A DNA stretch of 9,599 bases from the NCBI GenBank assembly GCA_955652245.1, contig CATPAV010000091.1:1-9599 (forward strand). Reading direction: 5' to 3'. A program made the position numbers and the translations under genes. This DNA is from an uncultured Candidatus Udaeobacter sp. (GTDB lineage Bacteria; Verrucomicrobiota; Verrucomicrobiia; Chthoniobacterales; UBA10450). Below are positions 6,164 to 9,599 of this stretch, in pieces; the first letter of the stretch is position 1; the number at the start of each line of letters is the position of its first letter. Below the pieces are notes generated by a model. It saw nothing but the letters and a program-made list of their open reading frames with translations, did no database searches and was not told the DNA's origin.

Positions 6164-8248
6164 ATGGCGAATTCGAATTCACCGGAAGGTCTGGGGAGCG
6201 CGCGCGCCCCGCGTGCTGGCGACGGCCCCGTCGCCGTCGCGAACTTTGCGAATTCATCCGAGCAGCTCGCTTGGCAACGCAATCCGGTCTTTGAATTCTT
6301 TGCCTCGCTCAAGCTCGCGGTCGTTTTGCTCGCGGTGCTGATCATCGCTGCGATTGCGGGGACGATTTACGAATCGAGTTTCGATGCGAAGGTCGCCCGC
6401 GCCTACGTTTACGGCGCGCCGTGGTTTAATCTCTGGCTCGTTCTTCTCGGCGCGAACCTCACGGCCTCCGCTCTCTCACGGTGGCCCTGGCGCAAACATC
6501 ATCTCGCCTTTCTGATCACGCATCTCGGTATCATCACGCTGCTGATCGGGTCGCTCATCGGTCGCATTTGGGGAACCGAAGGAACCATCACTCTTTTCAA
6601 AGGCGAGCCGGCGGCGAATCGTTTGCTGGTAGATCAACATCAACTACGCGTGCATGATGTGGACGGGATCGTGAAGGGTTACGCCGCAGAATTTTTGCAT
6701 CATCCGCCAACTCCACAGCATCCACGCAATCTTGGACGGCTCGCTTCTGGCGCGCGTTTACAGATCGTCGATTACGCTCCCGCAATAGAAGGAAAGCTGA
6801 ATCCAAAATCGCTGACCGATGGTGGTGCGCCCGCGCTCCATTTTACGATTTCGACCGCCATGATGAACCAGCGCCTCGATAGCTGGCTGCTCGCGAACGA
6901 TCCACAGCACGGAAATTTTTCGATGGGCTTGGCCAATATCGAGCTCAAGCGCGGCATCGCACCGGGTTTTGGTAGGGACGGATCGCCGAGCCGTCCGGAC
7001 GAGCGCACGATTACGCAGCCGAGCAAGAGCGAAGCAGAAGTCGAGCTTGAGGAATCCATCTTTGCGTTCAGCAAGGCGCCAGAAGATCAGATTGGACGCG
7101 CGGCCAAAGGCGGCAGCACGGGCGCGAAAGTCCGGCTCGATCCGCCGCAAAATGGAAGCAAGGGACGCATCGTAATTTTGCTGGACGGAAAAGAAAACAG
7201 CTTCGATGTCGCGGAGAATCTTGGGCGCGATGTCCAAATCAACGGAACTCCGTTCACTATCAAGATCGACAATTACTGGCCGGATTTTCGGATTCAGGAT
7301 GGCAAACCGAGTTCTGTCACAGATCAGCCGAACAATCCGGCAGTTCTCGTCACAATCCGCGGCAAAGGTGTTCCTGCTAAGGCGCCTGAAACCAAGAATC
7401 CACACGGTGGCACCGAGATGCCCACTACTGGCGGCCCGCCTACGATGCCTGCGCCCGGCGGAGAAGCGCCGAATCATCTCACGCTCTTCATCGAGGATGA
7501 CGGTGCAATCACCTACGACCTGATTTCGCGAAAGAATGGCAAATCGTCCGGCAAGATCGACATGAACAAGCCGCTTCCGACGGGTTGGGCGGATTGGCAG
7601 GTTGTCGTCGATAAAGCGATGCCGCACGCCGGGCAATGGATGGATTTCGCTCCGGTCGCATCGACCGCCGCGACGGAAAATCCGCCCGATGGCGTGAGAA
7701 TTCGGATCCAACAAAACGGCGCTACATTTGAGCAATGGGTTCCGGCTGGCTGGCAGATCACTGTGCCCACTTCGCCTGCGGAAACGCAGATTGCCTACGG
7801 CTGGAAAATTGTTCCGTTGCCGATCGGGCTCGAACTGCTCGATTTCGAAGTGAAACGCAATGAGGGAAGCGATAGCCCGGCCGGTTTCAAAAGTACGCTG
7901 CGCGTTGTCACGGCCGACGGCCAAGCCGCCACCGGTTCGTGCTGGATGAACAATCCATTCAGTTATCCCGGCGCATGGTGGCGTACGTGGACTGGCCTCA
8001 CTTACAAAATCTCGCAAGCATCATGGAATCCGGAAAATCTCGCCCAAAGCACTGTGCAGATTCTGCGCGATCCTGGCTGGTTGTTGAAATGGATTGGCTC
8101 GTTACTCGTAGTGGTTGGCGTGTTCATGATGTTCTATCTCCAGCCTTACCGCAAACAAACCGAAGGCGAGCCGATTCTGCCTTCGGCTCCAGAACCGCAA
8201 AACCGCCAGCCGAAACCGGGTCGCACTCCAGCAGTAATTGGACATTGA
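6164..8248 (+). CDS. ResB-type (Ccs1) cytochrome c biogenesis protein
   Basis: In System II cytochrome c maturation, ResB and CcsA move haem across the membrane and attach it to apocytochrome c. The 694-residue product has the ResB layout. Membrane segments lie at about 46-68 (FASLKLAVVLLAVLIIAAIA), 86-105 and 112-134 (HHLAFLITHLGIITLLIGSL). A long extracytoplasmic domain of about 500 residues follows, then a last segment at about 641-660 preceded by ILRDPGW, typical of the family's end. His113 and His120 at the third segment could be haem-related. The extracytoplasmic part contains a low-complexity stretch (398-437) rich in P, G, T and K. The C-terminal tail (661-694) is polar. Residues about 7-27 and about 267-285 look repeat-derived. 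No ccsA/resC gene is in view, although it usually sits next door or is fused. The ATG has only GGAAG 14 bases upstream as a weak ribosome site. Confidence 0.85.
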   Translation: MANSNSPEGLGSARAPRAGDGPVAVANFANSSEQLAWQRNPVFEFFASLKLAVVLLAVLIIAAIAGTIYESSFDAKVARAYVYGAPWFNLWLVLLGANLTASALSRWPWRKHHLAFLITHLGIITLLIGSLIGRIWGTEGTITLFKGEPAANRLLVDQHQLRVHDVDGIVKGYAAEFLHHPPTPQHPRNLGRLASGARLQIVDYAPAIEGKLNPKSLTDGGAPALHFTISTAMMNQRLDSWLLANDPQHGNFSMGLANIELKRGIAPGFGRDGSPSRPDERTITQPSKSEAEVELEESIFAFSKAPEDQIGRAAKGGSTGAKVRLDPPQNGSKGRIVILLDGKENSFDVAENLGRDVQINGTPFTIKIDNYWPDFRIQDGKPSSVTDQPNNPAVLVTIRGKGVPAKAPETKNPHGGTEMPTTGGPPTMPAPGGEAPNHLTLFIEDDGAITYDLISRKNGKSSGKIDMNKPLPTGWADWQVVVDKAMPHAGQWMDFAPVASTAATENPPDGVRIRIQQNGATFEQWVPAGWQITVPTSPAETQIAYGWKIVPLPIGLELLDFEVKRNEGSDSPAGFKSTLRVVTADGQAATGSCWMNNPFSYPGAWWRTWTGLTYKISQASWNPENLAQSTVQILRDPGWLLKWIGSLLVVVGVFMMFYLQPYRKQTEGEPILPSAPEPQNRQPKPGRTPAVIGH
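6167..6260 (+). repeat. GC-rich palindromic insert within the 5' end of the resB-like gene, flanked by direct repeats
   Basis: GCGAATTC occurs at 6167-6174 and 6248-6255, exactly 81 bases (27 codons) apart. The related words GAATTCACCGG (6175-6185) and GAATTCATCCG (6250-6260) extend the duplication. Between them lies very GC-rich sequence with a perfect 8-base stem, GGCGACGG/CCGTCGCC (6218-6225 and 6228-6235, two-base loop). It encodes an alanine, glycine and arginine-rich stretch before the first membrane segment. Joining the outer copies would give MANSSEQLAWQRNP, a sensible short N-terminus. This suggests an in-frame insertion of a dispersed element with target duplication. Confidence 0.5.
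6971..7000 (+). repeat. Hairpin-forming insert-like segment inside the resB-like gene
   Basis: GGACGG (6976-6981) and CCGTCC (6991-6996) form a six-base stem around a loop that can pair two more bases (TC with GA). The words GGTAGGGACGG and GCCGTCCGG recall GC-rich REP-like repeats. It encodes GRDGSPSRPDE (residues 270-280), in a polar, poorly structured-looking stretch of the extracytoplasmic domain. No flanking direct repeat was found, so the origin by insertion is uncertain. Confidence 0.3.
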
Positions 8249-8281
8249 AGTGCAGCGCCCGGGGGATCCGCCGGATCGAAA

Positions 8282-8857
8282 ATGAAAGTGAAATTCAGGA
8301 GTCTCCTTCTGTTAAGCGCGGTTCTCTTGACGGCATGTGGTTCGGGAAAAAGTCCGGGTTCGATTGCTCGCACGGCGGAATCGAATCCGTGGGGATATTA
8401 CAGCGGCGCGCCGGAGACGCGTTGGAACTCCGATGGTCGCTCAATGACTTTGTTGAGCGAGTTGCGCTACACCGATCCGCACGGACTCGTCTGGGTCGCG
8501 CCTGCTGGGTCGACAGTGGACGGCGCGTCAATCCCGCGCTCGCTCTGGTCAGTAATGGGCGGGCCGTTCGAAGGAAAATATCGGAACGCTTCCGTGTTGC
8601 ACGATACTGCCTATGAGCAACACAATCGCCCATGGCAGGATTGCGACCGGATGTTTTACAACGCGATGTGCTGCAGTGGCGGGGGCGTTGAGGAAACGAA
8701 GACGATGTTTTATGCGCTCTACCGTTTCGGGCATCATTGGAAATTCTCGATCAAACGCGCGAAAGCCGTGAAATTCGGCGGGAAGATGGTGGCAAGAGCA
8801 GAAGAAATTCCGCGGGCAATCCCGGTGAATGAGAACGCTGGCCGTTCCGATGCTTAG
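8282..8857 (+). CDS. Predicted lipoprotein with DUF1353-like domain
   Basis: This 191-residue protein opens with a lipoprotein signal: basic MKVKFR, a hydrophobic run, and the lipobox LLTAC, with Cys19 as the lipidation site. It should therefore be anchored to a membrane on the extracytoplasmic side. The mature part carries the pattern of DUF1353, a small domain common in phage and bacterial proteins: a beta-rich start (LSELRYTDPHGLVWVAPAGS, 58-77), DGASIPRSLW (80-89), then VLHDTAYE (105-112) and a downstream DCDRMFYNAM (120-129). His107, Asp108 and Asp122 look like candidate polar-site residues. The biochemical activity of the family is not known to me. Start: the ATG lies 33 bases after the resB-like stop, so co-transcription is plausible. 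The only purine-rich ribosome site (GGGGGA, 8261-8266) is 15 bases away, but a small hairpin, GATCC/GGATC (8265-8269 and 8273-8277), could shorten that distance. Confidence 0.82.
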   Translation: MKVKFRSLLLLSAVLLTACGSGKSPGSIARTAESNPWGYYSGAPETRWNSDGRSMTLLSELRYTDPHGLVWVAPAGSTVDGASIPRSLWSVMGGPFEGKYRNASVLHDTAYEQHNRPWQDCDRMFYNAMCCSGGGVEETKTMFYALYRFGHHWKFSIKRAKAVKFGGKMVARAEEIPRAIPVNENAGRSDA

Positions 8858-8897
8858 CTTTCAAATGACTTCAATACTTCCATTGCAGGTCAAGTTC

Positions 8898-8926
8898 GCT
8901 CCAGCCAGCGGTGGCTGAGCTCTTTC
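8898..8926 (+). terminator. Probable intrinsic terminator after the lipoprotein gene
   Basis: CAGCCA (8902-8907) and TGGCTG (8912-8917) form a perfect six-base stem with loop GCGG. GCT/AGC (8898-8900 and 8918-8920) extends it to nine pairs past one bulged C. On the plus strand a T-rich stretch, TCTTTCT (8921-8927), follows. It lies about 40 bases after the plus-strand stop and before the converging minus-strand gene, where a terminator is expected. The T-run is interrupted and there is no T-run on the minus-strand side. Confidence 0.45.
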
Positions 8927-8954
8927 TCGTTAGACGTAATGCGTGCGCGTTAGT

Positions 8955-9440
8955 TCAACAGCACGATTGCATCACGCCGCTGCAACATGTTTCACGTTCC
9001 GCTTCGGAGCGTGTTGATTTATGGCGACGATCCCGCGCTTTACATATCGTTTCGGGCGTCTGCAGCAGCACACGTGTCACATCTTCATCATGCGTAATTG
9101 AGCGGACGTCATATGTCGATTGAAAGAAATTTTCATCGCCGTACTCGACGCGAATCGCCGCATCGAAGTTCAGCGGAATCATGCCGCGCACTTTGTTGAA
9201 GATTTTCAGAAACTTGGCCGCGGTCATGTAATTATTGTCCGGATTGGCCGGTACCCAAAGCTGGACGATCGTCTCCTGCCATTGGTTCGCCTGCCCGCCG
9301 CAATCGACCGTGTCGAGCGAAGCTGCTTTCAATTCCGTGAGATGATAGCCGGTGTGGACCGCGTGACCGTTTCCATCCACAAAAACTAATTGGTTCTCAG
9401 GCGCACGTCGTAATTCGGAGATGAATTCATTTGTTTTCAT
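8955..9440 (-). CDS. DUF6428-like protein with cysteine-pair tail, possibly arsenic-related
   Basis: The 161-residue product starts MKTNEFISELRRAPENQLVF, followed by GYHLTELK (31-38), the signature-like TVDCGGQANQWQETIVQLW (44-62) and AAKFLKIFNKV (74-84). This order (N-terminal helix, YHxTE, DCGG, QLW, a later helix) matches my memory of the DUF6428 family. In other bacteria that family is found next to arsR and arsenate reductase genes. The activity is unknown. The tail ends TCCSGVMQSCC, giving Cys152/153 and Cys160/161 besides Cys47 and Cys133. Paired cysteines could bind a soft metal or metalloid. A longer reading of the frame starts at 9596, but the ATG at 9440 fits the family's N-terminus and overlaps the stop of the upstream gene as ATGA, so it is preferred. 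The arsenic link rests on recalled family context and the tail only, since no ars gene is visible. Confidence 0.72.
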   Translation of the reverse strand: MKTNEFISELRRAPENQLVFVDGNGHAVHTGYHLTELKAASLDTVDCGGQANQWQETIVQLWVPANPDNNYMTAAKFLKIFNKVRGMIPLNFDAAIRVEYGDENFFQSTYDVRSITHDEDVTRVLLQTPETICKARDRRHKSTRSEAERETCCSGVMQSCC

Positions 9441-9599
9441 GCGTTCTTTTTGTTTCCCTTCGGTTTTCTTCGGCTGATTCTGCAGCAGACCTTTTTCCGC
9501 CGCCGGCGCTCTCCATTCATTGCCTGGTTTTTTGTCATCCACTCCCGCAACCCGGCCAGGACGTGCCGCACGAGCGGATCGCCATGCTGCGCCCAACGA
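9437..9599 (-). CDS. 3' end of an unidentified gene coupled to the DUF6428-like gene
   Basis: On the minus strand one frame is open from the right edge (first full codon at 9598) to a TGA at 9439-9437 that overlaps the next gene's ATG as ATGA. The 53 visible residues begin RWAQHGDPLVRHVLAGLREW and turn very basic and cysteine-bearing (GERRRRKKVCCRISRR). The helical first part looks like the C-terminal end of a folded protein and the basic tail may be loosely conserved. An ArsR-type repressor would fit the recalled neighbourhood of DUF6428, but nothing visible proves it. The alternative frame that extends the DUF6428-like ORF through this region lacks family features. Confidence 0.45.
   Translation of the reverse strand, partial: RWAQHGDPLVRHVLAGLREWMTKNQAMNGERRRRKKVCCRISRRKPKGNKKNA

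Noticed and set aside
6758..8017. A 419-codon open frame antisense to the ResB-like gene
   Set aside because: It is arginine-rich with no family motifs, and lies wholly within a well-supported gene on the other strand. Long shadow frames are common in GC-rich coding DNA.
9437..9596. Extending the DUF6428-like gene upstream to give a 213-residue protein
   Set aside because: The added 52 residues lack family features. A different frame here ends in an ATGA overlap with the ATG at 9440, a more typical gene junction.

Overview
The window looks like the chromosome of a moderately GC-rich, Gram-negative-type bacterium. The gene set (hisC, mnmE and pyrD together, a NifS-type cysteine desulfurase, pdxH, a large ResB) and the GC-rich palindromic repeats both between and inside genes would fit the soil Verrucomicrobia (Chthoniobacterales-like). 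That placement is an inference from general look and recall, not from a search. Shine-Dalgarno sequences are weak or absent before most genes. No rRNA, tRNA, CRISPR array, integrase or transposase is visible, and no non-coding stretch exceeds 300 bases.

Left third (1-3280, minus strand): a compact three-gene unit read right to left. hisC (histidinol-phosphate aminotransferase) is followed 20 bases later by mnmE (tRNA-modifying GTPase, best started at a GTG at 2159), whose stop overlaps the start of pyrD (dihydroorotate dehydrogenase) in an ATGA junction. pyrD runs off the left edge. A TATAAT-like box lies in the short divergent region before hisC.

Centre (3375-5950, plus strand): a NifS/IscS-type cysteine desulfurase, then pdxH (pyridoxamine 5'-phosphate oxidase), then a 166-residue predicted membrane-associated protein with an ENP motif and a glycine-rich hydrophobic segment resembling DUF883/YqjD proteins. 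HisC and the desulfurase use PLP and PdxH makes it, so there is a loose PLP theme. MnmE and a cysteine desulfurase can also act on the same wobble uridine of tRNA.

Right third: a 213-base non-coding gap (5951-6163) holds a palindromic, MITE-like repeat. It is followed by a 694-residue ResB-type cytochrome c biogenesis protein, whose coding sequence appears to have absorbed one, perhaps two, GC-rich palindromic elements in frame. A DUF1353-type lipoprotein follows 33 bases later and ends before a probable terminator. Converging on it from the right edge is a minus-strand pair: the last 53 codons of an unidentified gene, coupled by an ATGA overlap to a 161-residue DUF6428-like protein with a CC...CC tail. 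From recall, that family tends to sit beside arsenic-resistance genes. I see no clear-cut new defence or mobile system. The most interesting signals are the repeat-derived coding inserts in resB and the cysteine-tailed gene at the right edge.
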